64,000 nucleotides of DNA from Enterococcus sulfureus ATCC 49903 (GTDB lineage Bacteria > Bacillota > Bacilli > Lactobacillales > Enterococcaceae), in contig NZ_ASWO01000003.1 of NCBI RefSeq assembly GCF_000407605.1, forward strand, positions 62,001 to 126,000, given 5' to 3'. Below, piece by piece: positions 48,969 through 60,284 of the stretch (positions within the stretch are counted from its first letter, which is position 1; each line of letters begins with the position of its first letter). The notes below the pieces were generated by a model. The model was not told the origin of the DNA. It did not search any database and saw only the letters and a program-made list of their open reading frames with translations. Made by a program: the position numbers and the translations under genes.

Positions 48969-49682
48969 ATGAAAAAGAAAAAAGGAGTCCTAAATTGGGT
49001 CACAAATTTGTTTTTAGTTGTGCTATTACTCATCGGATTAGCGCTTGTATTTAATAATCAAATCAAATATTTATTAATGTCTTGGAATACATCAAAATAT
49101 GATGTAACAGCTGTAACGGCATCTGAAATCAAAGAAAATGAAAAAAAGCCTGCTACATTTGATTTTGATGGTGTACAACCATTGAGTACACAAGCGGTAC
49201 TGGAAGCACAGTTTAGCAATAAACGTTTACCCGTTATTGGAGGGATTGCGATCCCTAGTGTGGGAATCAATTTACCTATTTTTAAAGGATTAGCAAACGA
49301 AGCTCTTTTATTTGGAGCGGGTACATTTAGTGAAACGCAAAAAATGGGTGAAGGCAACTACGCGCTTGCAAGCCATCGGACTGATCGAGCGGATTTATTA
49401 TTTACACCACTTGAGGAATTTGAAGTAGGAAATATTATCTATTTAACAGATCTAGAAAAGATTTATTCCTATAAAGCTTATGACAAACAAAGGGTTGCGC
49501 CTACTCAAACGGAAGTATTGAATGATGTGCCAAATAAAAAAGTCGTCACGTTAGTCACTTGTGGTGATTTATCGGCCACTACGCGAATTATTGTACAAGG
49601 AGAACTAACAGCGATCACACCCATCAAGGAAGCAACAGATGAAATGATGGCAGCGTTCCAAATGGAGCAAAAAACTTATTAG
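48969..49682 (+). CDS. srtA: Class A sortase
   Basis: A 237-residue membrane-anchored transpeptidase. It has an N-terminal transmembrane helix (residues 10-28) and a sortase barrel with catalytic His136 (ALASHRTDR), Cys198 (TLVTCGD) and Arg206 (ATTRIIV). It attaches LPXTG-type surface proteins to the cell wall. The ATG follows GAGGAG. No pilin or LPXTG substrate gene lies nearby, which fits a housekeeping enzyme. The next gene follows after 18 bases. Confidence 0.94.
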   Translation: MKKKKGVLNWVTNLFLVVLLLIGLALVFNNQIKYLLMSWNTSKYDVTAVTASEIKENEKKPATFDFDGVQPLSTQAVLEAQFSNKRLPVIGGIAIPSVGINLPIFKGLANEALLFGAGTFSETQKMGEGNYALASHRTDRADLLFTPLEEFEVGNIIYLTDLEKIYSYKAYDKQRVAPTQTEVLNDVPNKKVVTLVTCGDLSATTRIIVQGELTAITPIKEATDEMMAAFQMEQKTY

Positions 49683-49700
49683 TATTTAAGGAGGAACAAC

Positions 49701-49916
49701 ATGAGTGAATTTAGCTATGAAATCGTTGAAGAAATCAGTGTATTGTCTAGTAATGCTAAAGGATGGCAAAAAGAGCTAAATCTAGTTAGCTGGAACGGAC
49801 GACCACCGAAATTCGATTTACGTGATTGGGGACCAAATCATGAGAAAATGGGGAAAGGTGTCACATTAACCAATGAAGAATTTGCGGCTTTAAAAGAAAT
49901 TATTACCCGTATGTAG
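49701..49916 (+). CDS. YdbC-like PC4-type ssDNA-binding protein
   Basis: A 71-residue protein that resembles lactococcal YdbC, a small homologue of the transcription cofactor PC4 that binds single-stranded DNA. Visible features are SSNAKGWQKELNLVSWNGRPPKFDLRDW and GVTLTNEEFAALKEII, a beta-sheet with a C-terminal helix. AAGGAGG precedes the start. The function in the cell is not established. It lies between srtA and yicC. Confidence 0.85.
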   Translation: MSEFSYEIVEEISVLSSNAKGWQKELNLVSWNGRPPKFDLRDWGPNHEKMGKGVTLTNEEFAALKEIITRM

Positions 49917-49928
49917 AGGAGAATGACA

Positions 49929-50810
49929 GTGAAAAGTATGACAGGTTTTGGTCGTGGAGAAGTAGAAAATGACCAAATGAGTGTTGTAATCGAGCTTAAA
50001 AGCGTGAATCATCGTTTTTTAGATTGTCAGTTTCATATGCCAAGGCAACTGAGCGAATGGGAAAATGCGCTGCGTCAAGTGATAAAAAAAGAAGTTGCGC
50101 GAGGGCGCATCGATATTTATGTCACAATAGAATTTAAAGTAGCTACTCCAAAAACAACGCATATCGACTGGGAAGCAATTGAACAGGTTCTGGAAGAAAC
50201 TAGTAAAGAAAGCCAGAAACGATTTGGTTTTGTACCAGATAGAGCACGTTTAGTCACACAATTATTACAGCAAGAAGAATTTATGACGATTTCAGAAAAA
50301 TCGATTGCTTTAGATCATTATCAAGAACTTATATTTAAAGCACTTGATCTTGCAGTGGCACATTTGATCGATACTCGTAGTACTGAAGGACAATATCTTC
50401 ATGCGATTTTAGTCGAACAGCAAGCACTTATTCAAGCCGAGTATGAAAATATTATGATGCATACTGAAACGATCGAGCAAGAACAAGAAGAAAAATTACT
50501 TCAAGCTGTGCGCTTGCGTGTAGGGGAAGCCATCGACGACACAAGAATCTTGACAGAAGTGGCTTTACTATTAGAACGCGGAGATATCCATGAAGAATTG
50601 GATCGTTTGCGTGTCCACTTACAACAATTGACGAATTTAATTGCAAAACCACATCCAATCGGTCGGGAATTAGACTTTTTAATTCAAGAATTCAATCGTG
50701 AAGTCAATACGATCGGATCTAAAACGGCTAGTATCGAGATTAAAAATAGTGTAGTGGCATTAAAGACAACGATTGAAAAAATGCGAGAGCAAGTTCAAAA
50801 TATAGAATAA
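49929..50810 (+). CDS. yicC: YicC/YloC-family endoribonuclease
   Basis: A 293-residue protein of the YicC family, linked to RNA cleavage or stability. The N-terminus KSMTGFGRGEV and the C-terminal GRELDFLIQEFNREVNTIGSKT with ELK-rich ending are signatures. I prefer GTG 49929, 7 bases after GGAG; the ATG at 49923 is only 1-2 bases from it. The order yicC-gmk-rpoZ-priA-def-fmt-rsmB-stp-prkC is standard in Firmicutes. Confidence 0.92.
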   Translation: MKSMTGFGRGEVENDQMSVVIELKSVNHRFLDCQFHMPRQLSEWENALRQVIKKEVARGRIDIYVTIEFKVATPKTTHIDWEAIEQVLEETSKESQKRFGFVPDRARLVTQLLQQEEFMTISEKSIALDHYQELIFKALDLAVAHLIDTRSTEGQYLHAILVEQQALIQAEYENIMMHTETIEQEQEEKLLQAVRLRVGEAIDDTRILTEVALLLERGDIHEELDRLRVHLQQLTNLIAKPHPIGRELDFLIQEFNREVNTIGSKTASIEIKNSVVALKTTIEKMREQVQNIE

Positions 50811-50927
50811 CATTGATTATGAGAAGGATTAAAGTAGTTTTTTAATCAAATTCTCGTTATAATGAAGTAGTTCTTGAAACTTAATGAAAAAAAGTGCACA
50901 ATAGACGATAAGTATATTTTAGTGTGA

Positions 50928-51554
<627 letters not shown>

Positions 51555-51559
51555 CCCAT

Positions 51560-51865
51560 ATGATGTTAAAACCATCTATCGATTCATTGTTGGATCGTGT
51601 GAATTCGAAGTATTCATTAGTTATTTTAGCGAGCAAACGTGCGCATGAGTTAGATGCTGGAGCGAATGCAACATTAGAAAATTTCGAGTCAGTAAAAAGT
51701 GTTGGACAAGCACTAGAAGAAATCGATGCGGAAACAGTTATCGTAGATCCACATCCAGAAGTCAAACGTGCTCGTATTCGTTTAGAAGAAGAAGAACGCA
51801 AAGCGAAAAAAGAACAAGAACAAAAAGAATTAGAACAACGCATTCGTCAAGAACAAAAATTATAA
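51560..51865 (+). CDS. rpoZ: RNA polymerase omega subunit
   Basis: A 101-residue omega subunit with [29 protein letters not shown] at the N-terminus and an acidic, E/K/R/Q-rich C-terminal tail ([19 protein letters not shown]) longer than in E. coli. It helps assemble RNA polymerase. It starts 5 bases after gmk; the ATG at 51563 is a possible alternative. A hairpin terminator follows. Confidence 0.94.
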   Translation: MMLKPSIDSLLDRVNSKYSLVILASKRAHELDAGANATLENFESVKSVGQALEEIDAETVIVDPHPEVKRARIRLEEEERKAKKEQEQKELEQRIRQEQKL

Positions 51866-51876
51866 TTATTTTTTGG

Positions 51877-51920
51877 GGACAGAGTTTGGTAGCTAACCAT
51901 GCTCTGTCTATTCTTTTTCT
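51877..51920 (+). terminator. Terminator after rpoZ
   Basis: GACAGAG and CTCTGTC form the outer stem with TTGGT/ACCA inside, followed by TATTCTTTTTCTTT. Confidence 0.65.
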
Positions 51921-52008
51921 TTAGAGAAACTTAGTGAAGTTCTTCGTATCAATTACAGACAAATGCTTCGAAGTTTAGTAAAATAGGGCCAGATAAGGAG
52001 GTCGTTCG

Positions 52009-54396
52009 ATGGAGAAAGTAGCAGAAGTCATTGTGGACGTACCGACTAGACAAACAGATCAACCATTTACTTATAGAGTATCCGAATCCTTAAAAGACAT
52101 CCTTGAAATAGGTATGCGTGTTGAAGTGCCATTTGGAAATGGTAATCGTCATATTCAAGGATTTGTAGTAGGATTTTCACAAAAAGAACTGAATATGGAG
52201 TTAAAAGAAATCACACGTTGTATCGATTTAGCACCTGTTTTGAATTCAGAACTATTGGATTTGGCAGACTATATGAAAGAGAAAACTTTTTCATTTAAAA
52301 TCACTTGCCTACAAACGATGTTACCAAGTGTGATGAAGGCAAAATATGAGAAAATAATCGTACGTCTAAAAGACCATGAACAGTGCGATCAACAGTTGTT
52401 TAAAGGGGCTGATTCTGTATTGTTTGAAGATGCGACTGTGTCCTTAAAGCAGATTAAACAATGGCGTGACCAAGAAATTATCGACATCCAGTACTTGGTC
52501 AAGCAACAAAATCGCGCACGTACGATTCGGTATGTTCGTTCCTTAGTGACTCGGCATAATTTTGACCAATTTACAGATCAGATTCGTAAAGGAGCAAAAC
52601 GCAAAGTTCAGTTATTGGACGTATTGACACGAACTGAATTTCAACCCACTACATTTTATACTGAGCAAGGAATCAGTGCCACAGTTTTGCGACAGGCACA
52701 AAAAGATGGTTGGCTAGCATTTGAAGAAGTAGAAATGTATCGTGATCCTTATGCAGACCGACAATTTGCACAAACTGAAGCGCTGACTTTAAATGACGAA
52801 CAAGAGATTGCTGTGGAAACAATTTTAGCTAAACCTCAGCATGAAGTGTTTTTATTAGAAGGTATCACGGGTAGTGGAAAGACAGAAGTATACTTACAGT
52901 CTATTGCCGCAGTATTAGCACAAGGCAAAACGGCTATGATGCTCGTTCCAGAAATTGCATTAACACCACAAATGGTCGAACGGTTCAAAGGTCGTTTCGG
53001 TGAAGCTGTTGCTGTGCTCCACAGTGGCTTATCCAAAGGAGAAAAATATGATGAGTGGCGTAAAATCGAGCGTAAAGAAGCTAAGGTTGTAGTTGGGGCT
53101 CGTTCAGCAGTATTTGCTCCTCTAGAAAATATCGGTCTAATCGTCGTAGATGAAGAGCATGAAGCAAGCTATAAGCAAGAAGAAAGTCCACGTTATCATG
53201 CAAGAGATTTGGCGATTTGGCGTGGAAACTACCATAATTGTCCGGTAGTGTTAGGAAGTGCGACACCTTCATTAGAGTCACGCGCTCGAGCACAAAAAGG
53301 CGTATATCACTTTTTAAAACTGACCAAACGCGGAAACAAAGCAGCGCTCTTACCACAAGTTGAAGTGGTGGACATGCGTGAAGAGATGATCCATCAAGGT
53401 AGTGAGACCTTCTCGAGAGTGTTACAGGAAAAAATCCGTGATCGCTTGCTAAAAAACGAGCAGATCGTATTGTTATTAAACCGTCGTGGATATTCTTCAT
53501 TTGTCATGTGTCGTGACTGTGGATTTGTTTTGCCTTGTCCCAATTGTGATATTTCGCTAACATTACATATGGATACTAAAACAATGAGATGTCATTATTG
53601 TGGTCACGAGGAGAAGATTCCACATCGTTGTCCAAATTGCCAAAGCAATAAAATTCGATATTATGGTACAGGAACACAAAAGGTCGAAGAAGAATTGACC
53701 CAACTTTTTCCAGAAGCAGCAGTTTTACGTATGGATGTAGATACGACACGTAAAAAGGGTGCGCATGAAAAAATTTTGCGCGACTTTGGTGAAAAGAAAG
53801 CATCGATCTTGTTAGGTACACAGATGATCGCTAAAGGATTAGATTTTCCAGATATCACATTAGTAGGTGTATTAAATGCAGACACCTCCTTAAATCTTCC
53901 TGATTTTCGTTCTGGAGAGCGAACCTTTCAATTGCTGACCCAAGTGAGTGGTCGGGCAGGACGAGCAGATAAGTTGGGTGAAGTCGTGATTCAAACCTTT
54001 AATCCAGATCATCATGCGATCCTCTTAGCGCAACAGCAAAACTATGAACGGTTTTATCAACAAGAGATGTTTATTCGACATGAAACAGGTTATCCACCTT
54101 ATTTTTTCACTGTCAAAGTGGTCGCAAGTCATGAAAAAGAAGAAGTGGCAGCAAAAAAAATGTATCAAATCCATCAACGTTTGCAACAAGTGTTAAGTCC
54201 TCAGGCACGCATGCTCGGACCAACCCCAAGTGCAATTTTACGGATTAAAAATCGCTATTATTATCAGTTGATCATTAAGTATAAACAAGAACCAAACTTA
54301 TTTCCATTGTTGCAAGAAATTATGCAATCTAGTCAATTAGACCAAAAAAGTGGCTTGTTTCTTTCGATTGACAATGAGCCATTATCATTTATTTAA
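52009..54396 (+). CDS. priA: Primosomal replication restart helicase PriA
   Basis: A 795-residue helicase that reloads the replisome at stalled forks. It has an N-terminal DNA-binding domain, Walker A GITGSGKTE, the DEEH box (VVDEEHEASYKQEE), and two zinc-binding clusters with cysteine pairs between CRDCGF and CPNCQS, inserted between the helicase lobes. Length matches the family. The start lies after AAGGAGG. It leads the priA-def-fmt-rsmB-stp-prkC series with gaps of at most 15 bases. Confidence 0.96.
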   Translation: MEKVAEVIVDVPTRQTDQPFTYRVSESLKDILEIGMRVEVPFGNGNRHIQGFVVGFSQKELNMELKEITRCIDLAPVLNSELLDLADYMKEKTFSFKITCLQTMLPSVMKAKYEKIIVRLKDHEQCDQQLFKGADSVLFEDATVSLKQIKQWRDQEIIDIQYLVKQQNRARTIRYVRSLVTRHNFDQFTDQIRKGAKRKVQLLDVLTRTEFQPTTFYTEQGISATVLRQAQKDGWLAFEEVEMYRDPYADRQFAQTEALTLNDEQEIAVETILAKPQHEVFLLEGITGSGKTEVYLQSIAAVLAQGKTAMMLVPEIALTPQMVERFKGRFGEAVAVLHSGLSKGEKYDEWRKIERKEAKVVVGARSAVFAPLENIGLIVVDEEHEASYKQEESPRYHARDLAIWRGNYHNCPVVLGSATPSLESRARAQKGVYHFLKLTKRGNKAALLPQVEVVDMREEMIHQGSETFSRVLQEKIRDRLLKNEQIVLLLNRRGYSSFVMCRDCGFVLPCPNCDISLTLHMDTKTMRCHYCGHEEKIPHRCPNCQSNKIRYYGTGTQKVEEELTQLFPEAAVLRMDVDTTRKKGAHEKILRDFGEKKASILLGTQMIAKGLDFPDITLVGVLNADTSLNLPDFRSGERTFQLLTQVSGRAGRADKLGEVVIQTFNPDHHAILLAQQQNYERFYQQEMFIRHETGYPPYFFTVKVVASHEKEEVAAKKMYQIHQRLQQVLSPQARMLGPTPSAILRIKNRYYYQLIIKYKQEPNLFPLLQEIMQSSQLDQKSGLFLSIDNEPLSFI

Positions 54397-54407
54397 AGGA
54401 GGTAGCT

Positions 54408-54899
54408 ATGCGCTATCCTATTTTGATCCATCCAGATGAACAATTAAGAAAACCATGTGAACCCATCGATCAAATCACTGATGAATTGGTTGTACTATTA
54501 GAAGATATGTATGAAACAATGGTCGCTCACGATGGTGTTGGTATTGCAGCACCACAAATTGGAAAAAATATCCAAGTTGCAGTAGTTGAAGTCGAAGAAA
54601 ATGATCGATTTGAATTGATCAACCCACGCATTATCGATCGTAAAGGTAAAGATATCGATATCGAAGGCTGTTTAAGTATGCCTCATGTTTTTGGTACAGT
54701 AGAACGAGCTGAAGAAATTACGGTACGCTATTTTGATCGTGATGGGGACGAAATCGAAGTGACAGCATTTGGATATCTTGCTCGTGCGATCCAACATGAA
54801 ATCGACCATTTGCATGGCGTTTTGTTTACAGATAAAGTAATTGAACGAATTGCTGAAGAAGACTTAGAATCTTATTACGAGGAGCATTTAGATGACTAA
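54408..54899 (+). CDS. def: Peptide deformylase
   Basis: A 163-residue metalloenzyme that removes the formyl group from nascent proteins. The three motifs are GVGIAAPQIG, EGCLS and QHEIDH, with cysteine and the two histidines binding the metal. AAAGGAGG precedes the start. It overlaps fmt by 8 bases, the usual pairing of formylation and deformylation genes. Many enterococci have a second, longer deformylase; this one is the shorter type. Confidence 0.96.
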   Translation: MRYPILIHPDEQLRKPCEPIDQITDELVVLLEDMYETMVAHDGVGIAAPQIGKNIQVAVVEVEENDRFELINPRIIDRKGKDIDIEGCLSMPHVFGTVERAEEITVRYFDRDGDEIEVTAFGYLARAIQHEIDHLHGVLFTDKVIERIAEEDLESYYEEHLDD

Positions 54900-55836
54900 A
54901 ATTGTATTTATGGGTACACCTGTATTTTCTGTTCCGATTTTACAAGGATTAGTAGAATCAGGATATGAAGTAGTTGCAGTCGTGACGCAACCTGATCGTC
55001 CAGTTGGGCGTAAAAAAATCATTCAAGCTACACCAGTTAAAGAAGCTGCTCTGGCATTAGAAATTCCTGTATTACAGCCAGAAAAAATCTCTGGTTCACC
55101 TGAGGTCGCAATCATCCAAGAGTTAGCTCCTGATTTGATCGTTACCGCTGCCTTCGGTCAATTTTTACCAGAAAGCGTATTGTCTATTCCTAAAATTGCA
55201 GCAATCAACGTGCATGCTTCTTTACTTCCTAAATATCGTGGCGGCGCACCAGTTCATTACGCTATTATGGAAGGCGAGGATAAGACCGGTGTGACGATCA
55301 TGGAAATGATCAAGAAAATGGATGCAGGTGGTATTTACGCGCAAAAAGAAATTCCAATCACAAAAGAAGACAATGTGGGGATCATGTTTGATAAATTAAG
55401 CCTTGTTGGACGTGAGTTGCTCTTAAAAGCACTACCGGCTATTATTGAAGGGCAAACACCAACGCCTCAAGATGAGAGTCAAGTGACTTTTTCACCAAAT
55501 ATTACACGCGAACAAGAAGCGATTGATTGGACAAAAACGGCGGATCAAATCGATTGCCAAGTTCGTGGGATGTTTCCTTGGCCGATTGCCTTTACGACTT
55601 ATCAAGATACGCGTTGGAAGATTCGCAGCGTACGTGTTGTGGAAGAAGTGACCGATCAAGTTCCGGGAACAATCATCAAGTGTACAAAAAAAGAACTATG
55701 GATTGCTTGCGGTAACCAAACTGTCCTTGCAATCGAGGAGTTACAACCAGCAGGTAAAAGTGTTCAAAATATCCAAGCCTTTTTAAATGGTGCGGGTCAA
55801 ACTATTCAGCAAGCAGATAAGGTAGGGAATGCATGA
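54892..55836 (+). CDS. fmt: Methionyl-tRNA formyltransferase
   Basis: A 314-residue enzyme that formylates initiator Met-tRNA with 10-formyltetrahydrofolate. The N-terminal domain has FMGTPVFSVPIL and the catalytic INVHASLLPKYRGGAP (Asn and His), and a C-terminal OB-like domain binds tRNA. Translation is coupled to def. It overlaps rsmB by 4 bases (ATGA). Confidence 0.96.
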   Translation: MTKIVFMGTPVFSVPILQGLVESGYEVVAVVTQPDRPVGRKKIIQATPVKEAALALEIPVLQPEKISGSPEVAIIQELAPDLIVTAAFGQFLPESVLSIPKIAAINVHASLLPKYRGGAPVHYAIMEGEDKTGVTIMEMIKKMDAGGIYAQKEIPITKEDNVGIMFDKLSLVGRELLLKALPAIIEGQTPTPQDESQVTFSPNITREQEAIDWTKTADQIDCQVRGMFPWPIAFTTYQDTRWKIRSVRVVEEVTDQVPGTIIKCTKKELWIACGNQTVLAIEELQPAGKSVQNIQAFLNGAGQTIQQADKVGNA

Positions 55837-57179
55837 AACAATCGATTGAAAAAACAGTCCGTTTTGTCGCACTTTCATTAATTGAACGTGTCGAAAAAGG
55901 AGGCGCCTATTCTAATTTGTTGATCAAAGAAGAAATCGAGCGCAATCAATTAAATGAAAAAGATGCTAGATTATTAACGGAACTGGTTTATGGAACGATC
56001 AGCAATCAAATTCGTTTAGATTTTTATTTAGCACCATTTTTAAAAAAAGCCAAGAAAGTTCATCCGTGGGTACAACAATTATTACGTCTTTCCGTTTATC
56101 AAATGGAGTTTTTAGATAAGATACCGACTCATGCGATTTTCAACGAAGCAGTTGAGATTGCAAAACATCGTGGAAATCCTGGTATCGGAAAATTTGTGAA
56201 TGGTGTATTGCGTACATTCCAACGGCAAGGAGCACCTACTCTAGAAACATTACAAGAAGATGAGCGATTATCAGTCGAATTTAGTTTGCCAATGTGGTTC
56301 GTTAAACGTCTCGTTGCCCAAATCGGTCATACGCAAACACAGTTACTAGGAGAATCTTTGATGCGCCCTAGTCATGTGAGTGCTCGAGTGGATACACGTC
56401 AGATTTCACGCAAAAAAGCAATCGATTTTTTACATGAAGAAGAGCTAGAAGTACGTGAAAGTTATCTATCCAAGTATGGTGTAGTAGCAGAAAAAGGCTT
56501 TTTAGCAAAAAGTAATTTATTTAAATCTGGAAAGATGACGATTCAAGATGAAAGTTCTATGCTTGTCGCTCCTGTTATGCAGATTCAACCGGAGCATCAT
56601 GTGTTAGATGCTTGTGCGGCTCCAGGCGGAAAAACGACTCATATTGCGACTTTCTTAGATCAAGAAAAAGGTGGACGCGTGACCGCATTAGATATTCATG
56701 CGCATAAAGTGAAATTGATCGAAGAAAATGCAACTCGTTTGCATGTCGAAGAAGTCGTTTGGGCAGAAAAAATGGATGCTAGAGAAGCCGGAGAACAGTT
56801 TGCTTCTGAAACGTTTGATCGAATATTAGTCGATGCACCATGTTCTGGATTAGGATTGATTCGTCGTAAACCAGATATTAAATTTAGTAAGACAGAAAAA
56901 GATTTTGCAAATCTGCCTAAGATTCAATTGGCCATTTTAGAAAGTGTTGCGCCTACATTGAAATCAGAGGGACTATTAGTCTATAGTACTTGTACGATTT
57001 TAGATCAAGAAAACAATGAAGTAGTCGATGCCTTTTTGGCCAAACATCCAGAATTCGAAAAAGTAACACCAGAAGTAAATCATTATGTACAATCTGCCAT
57101 TAAAGAGGATGTACTTACGATTTATCCACATACATTCCATACAGATGGCTTTTTCATAAGCTGTTTACGAAAAAAGTAA
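55833..57179 (+). CDS. rsmB: 16S rRNA (cytosine-967-C5)-methyltransferase
   Basis: A 448-residue protein with an N-terminal NusB-like RNA-binding domain (residues 1-140) and a Rossmann methyltransferase. The SAM site is VLDACAAPGGKTTHIA; the two cysteines of m5C chemistry are in DAPCSGLG and VYSTCTI. It modifies C967 of 16S rRNA. It continues the def-fmt-rsmB-stp series. Confidence 0.96.
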   Translation: MKQSIEKTVRFVALSLIERVEKGGAYSNLLIKEEIERNQLNEKDARLLTELVYGTISNQIRLDFYLAPFLKKAKKVHPWVQQLLRLSVYQMEFLDKIPTHAIFNEAVEIAKHRGNPGIGKFVNGVLRTFQRQGAPTLETLQEDERLSVEFSLPMWFVKRLVAQIGHTQTQLLGESLMRPSHVSARVDTRQISRKKAIDFLHEEELEVRESYLSKYGVVAEKGFLAKSNLFKSGKMTIQDESSMLVAPVMQIQPEHHVLDACAAPGGKTTHIATFLDQEKGGRVTALDIHAHKVKLIEENATRLHVEEVVWAEKMDAREAGEQFASETFDRILVDAPCSGLGLIRRKPDIKFSKTEKDFANLPKIQLAILESVAPTLKSEGLLVYSTCTILDQENNEVVDAFLAKHPEFEKVTPEVNHYVQSAIKEDVLTIYPHTFHTDGFFISCLRKK

Positions 57180-57194
57180 TGAGGTGAAGGAGAT

Positions 57195-57938
57195 ATGGAA
57201 GTTTCTTTTTTAAGTGACGTCGGTCAAAAACGAAATAGCAATCAAGATTATGCCCAGACCTTCCTAAATCAAAAAGGATATCTATTGGCATTATTAGCAG
57301 ACGGCATGGGAGGACATAAAGCAGGAGACGTCGCGAGTCGTCAAACAGTTGAAGATATTGGTAAAGCTTGGGAAGTATCTGATATTTCTGACTGTGAACT
57401 AGCTACTCGCTGGTTGATCAAACAAATCCAAAACGAGAATCAACGCATCCATGATCTTGGGAAATCAACTCCTGAATTGAGCGGTATGGGTACTACGATT
57501 GTTGCAGTTTGTGTTATTGGTGATCAATTTGCGCTAGCACATGTCGGAGATAGTCGGATGTATTTATTGCGTGAAGGAGAGTTGATCCAATTGACTGAAG
57601 ATCATTCTTTAGTCAACGAATTAGTGAAAACTGGGGAGATCACTCCGGAAATGGCGATCAATCATCCTCGAAAAAATATCTTAACTCGCTCGATTGGTAT
57701 GCCCGGACTAGTCGAAGTGGATGTCACAAGTCACTTTTTAAGCGCTCATGATTATCTACTGTTATGTTCAGATGGGTTGACCAACATGCTATCTGATGCA
57801 GAGATCAAACAAATCATCGAAGATTACCCCACAATGAAAGAGCGTGTGGCAACTTTAGTCGAAGGCGCAAACTTTAGAGGCGGTTTAGATAATATCACAG
57901 CGATCTTGATTCATTATGGAGGTGAAGCCAATGTTTGA
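57195..57938 (+). CDS. stp: PP2C-type serine/threonine phosphatase Stp
   Basis: A 247-residue PPM/PP2C phosphatase. Metal-binding motifs are [43 protein letters not shown] and GGLDNITAI. It reverses phosphorylation by PrkC and thereby tunes cell-wall, division and antibiotic-tolerance responses. The start follows AAGGAGA. It overlaps prkC by 8 bases, so kinase and phosphatase are made together. Confidence 0.96.
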   Translation: MEVSFLSDVGQKRNSNQDYAQTFLNQKGYLLALLADGMGGHKAGDVASRQTVEDIGKAWEVSDISDCELATRWLIKQIQNENQRIHDLGKSTPELSGMGTTIVAVCVIGDQFALAHVGDSRMYLLREGELIQLTEDHSLVNELVKTGEITPEMAINHPRKNILTRSIGMPGLVEVDVTSHFLSAHDYLLLCSDGLTNMLSDAEIKQIIEDYPTMKERVATLVEGANFRGGLDNITAILIHYGGEANV

Positions 57939-60108
57939 TATTGGAAAAACATTTGATGAACGCTACCAAATCATTGGCAATATCGGTAGCGGTGGGATGG
58001 CAAACGTCTTCTTAGCGAAAGATTTGATCTTAGATCGCGAAGTAGCGGTTAAAGTCTTACGTTTTGATTTTCAAAACGATCAAAATGCCATTCGTCGCTT
58101 CCAACGAGAAGCACTTGCTGCTACAGAATTGGTCCATCCAAATATTGTTTCAGTTTATGATGTTGGCGAGGAAAACAATCAACAATATTTAGTGATGGAA
58201 TACGTTAGGGGAATGGATCTTAAACGTTATATTCAAACTCAATCGCCAATTTCGTATGAAAAAGTCGTCGATATTATGGATCAGATTTTATCAGCCGTTA
58301 CGTTAGCGCATGAACATCGTATTATTCATCGCGATTTAAAGCCACAGAATATTTTGATCAATGAGGAAGGTGTCGTGAAGATTACTGATTTTGGGATCGC
58401 GATTGCCTTATCTGAAACCTCGATCACTCAGACGAACTCGATGCTCGGCTCTGTCCATTATCTATCTCCGGAACAGGCTAGAGGTTCGATGGCGACAAGT
58501 CAGTCTGATATTTATGCAATGGGGATCATTTTGTATGAAATGTTGACAGGTAAAGTGCCGTTTGACGGGGAATCGGCTGTGACGATTGCTTTAAAACATT
58601 TTCAAGATGAGATTCCTTCAGTACATGATTTCGATGGAGCGATTCCTCAAGCATTAGAAAATGTGGTGTTAAAAGCAACTGCTAAAAATCCTGAAGATCG
58701 ATACAAAACAACACAAGAAATGCAATTGGATTTAAATACAGCGTTATCTTCCGAACGCGCAAATGAGGCAAAATGGTCTCCGATTCAAGCTCCGCTAGAA
58801 GAGACGAAAGAATTGGCTCCAGTCGAACCCGTACGCCCGGAAGTAGAACAAGTCGCACAAGTTGAACCTGAGAATAAAGTAGAGGAAAAACCTGCGAAAC
58901 CTACCAAGAAAAAACGTTGGTGGTTAAGTATTCCGATTGTTGTCTTGATTTTACTATTGGTCGGTGGTGTTTATTGGGTCGTAGCAGGAGCCAATCAATC
59001 GATTGCCATCCCAAACGTAGAAAAACTAGATGAAACAGCTGCGATTCGAAAATTAACACAAGAAGGACTAACGGTTTCAGATTCAACCAAAGAAATCGCA
59101 AGTGAAACTATCGAAGCTGGAAAAGTCGTGAAGACGGATCCTGAAGTAGGCGTACAAGTCAAAAAATCAACTCCGATCACGCTGTATATTTCCACTGGGA
59201 AAAAGACCGTGAAAATGGAAGATTATGAAAACAAAACAGTAGAAGATGCTAAAAAAATGTTATTAGATTCAGGTTTTAAAAAGAAAAACATTACCACGAC
59301 TGAAGAATATAGTGATACGGTAGAAAAAGGGAAAATCATTTCGCAAACCCCAGATGCTGATGAAGAAGTAGTAGCAGATGAAACGCAAGTAGAGTTTGTC
59401 GTTAGTAAAGGTGTAGAGCCAGTTATGATGCCTGATTTAACCGGTTTGACCGAAACTCAAGCCTATCAACGAATGGTCGCAAATGGTCTTTCTGCAAATA
59501 GTTTAACAATGTCTGATGAAGTATTTAGTGATCAACCAAAAGGGACAATCATTTCACAAACTCCAACATATGGAGAAGAGGTATTGCCTGGCGATACTAG
59601 TGTCACATATGTGCTAAGTAAAGGAGTTGAAACCTTTACTGTACCTGATGTTACCGGTAAATCGAAGTCTGATGCTGAAAAAACGTTGAAAGATGCTGGA
59701 TTGACGAGCACAACAACGGAAGAATTTAGTGACAGTGTTGCAGAAGGTAAAGTCATTAGTATGACTCCGACAGGTGATGTGACGAAAGGAAGTCAGATTA
59801 CATTGACGATTTCTAAAGGAAAAGAACCTGCCGATAAAACATTTACGATTGATGTAAAAGGACAATTTGACTCTAAAGGCGAAGCAAGTCAAACCATTAC
59901 CGTTTCAGTAGCAGATGCTAATGCGACAAGTGGACGTCAAATCGATCAATATGTTCTTACAAAGGATAATCCAATCTATAGTCGTGCATTGACTATTACG
60001 GTTAAAGAAGGACAAAAGGCACGAATTACGATTACTCGAGATGGAAAAGAAGTCGTATCAAAAGAAGTTTCTCAGGCTTCAGATGGCCCGATTTCAATAC
60101 CAGATTAA
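57931..60108 (+). CDS. prkC: PASTA-domain serine/threonine kinase PrkC
   Basis: A 725-residue bitopic kinase (IreK-type). The cytoplasmic kinase has [11 protein letters not shown], the invariant Lys in [16 protein letters not shown] and DFGIA. A linker and a transmembrane helix (about 328-350, [16 protein letters not shown]) follow, then four PASTA repeats outside (starting near IPNVEKL, VKMEDYE, MMPDLTG and VPDVTGK) and a C-terminal beta domain. It senses muropeptides or lipid II and governs cephalosporin tolerance in enterococci. ATG 57931 follows GGAGGTGAAG. Unlike in many Firmicutes, rsgA and rpe do not follow. Confidence 0.95.
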   Translation: MFDIGKTFDERYQIIGNIGSGGMANVFLAKDLILDREVAVKVLRFDFQNDQNAIRRFQREALAATELVHPNIVSVYDVGEENNQQYLVMEYVRGMDLKRYIQTQSPISYEKVVDIMDQILSAVTLAHEHRIIHRDLKPQNILINEEGVVKITDFGIAIALSETSITQTNSMLGSVHYLSPEQARGSMATSQSDIYAMGIILYEMLTGKVPFDGESAVTIALKHFQDEIPSVHDFDGAIPQALENVVLKATAKNPEDRYKTTQEMQLDLNTALSSERANEAKWSPIQAPLEETKELAPVEPVRPEVEQVAQVEPENKVEEKPAKPTKKKRWWLSIPIVVLILLLVGGVYWVVAGANQSIAIPNVEKLDETAAIRKLTQEGLTVSDSTKEIASETIEAGKVVKTDPEVGVQVKKSTPITLYISTGKKTVKMEDYENKTVEDAKKMLLDSGFKKKNITTTEEYSDTVEKGKIISQTPDADEEVVADETQVEFVVSKGVEPVMMPDLTGLTETQAYQRMVANGLSANSLTMSDEVFSDQPKGTIISQTPTYGEEVLPGDTSVTYVLSKGVETFTVPDVTGKSKSDAEKTLKDAGLTSTTTEEFSDSVAEGKVISMTPTGDVTKGSQITLTISKGKEPADKTFTIDVKGQFDSKGEASQTITVSVADANATSGRQIDQYVLTKDNPIYSRALTITVKEGQKARITITRDGKEVVSKEVSQASDGPISIPD

Positions 60109-60111
60109 GCA

Positions 60112-60143
60112 AAAACTCGCTAGTTTCGACTAGTGAGTTTTTT
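60112..60143 (+). terminator. Terminator of prkC
   Basis: AAAACTCGCTAGT (60112-60124) pairs with ACTAGTGAGTTTT (60129-60141) with one wobble, loop TTCG, then T. Confidence 0.85.
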
Positions 60144-60235
60144 TATATGTAATTATTTGTTTAATCGTACACTTTGAAGTATAGTAGTAGAAACCTAAAG
60201 AACTATTAAGGGAACACACAACAAAGGCCTTCTCC

Positions 60236-60264
60236 TTTTCATTGAGAAAAAAATTCGTTATAAT
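60236..60264 (+). promoter_or_regulatory. Promoter of ctsR-clpC
   Basis: TTTTCA (60236-60241) and TATAAT (60259-60264) with a 17-base spacer. Confidence 0.65.
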
Positions 60265-60267
60265 TAA

Positions 60268-60284
60268 GGTCAGTATTAGTCAAG
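60268..60284 (+). promoter_or_regulatory. CtsR box
   Basis: GGTCAGTATTAGTCAAG resembles the CtsR heptad repeat GGTCAAA-N3-GGTCAAA at 10-11 of 14 positions and lies 3 bases after the -10 box, which suits autorepression of the operon until heat shock. Confidence 0.7.

Noticed and set aside
53081-53500. 139-residue frame on the minus strand inside priA
   Set aside because: It is the antisense shadow of a strongly conserved gene and has no ribosome site or recognisable domain.
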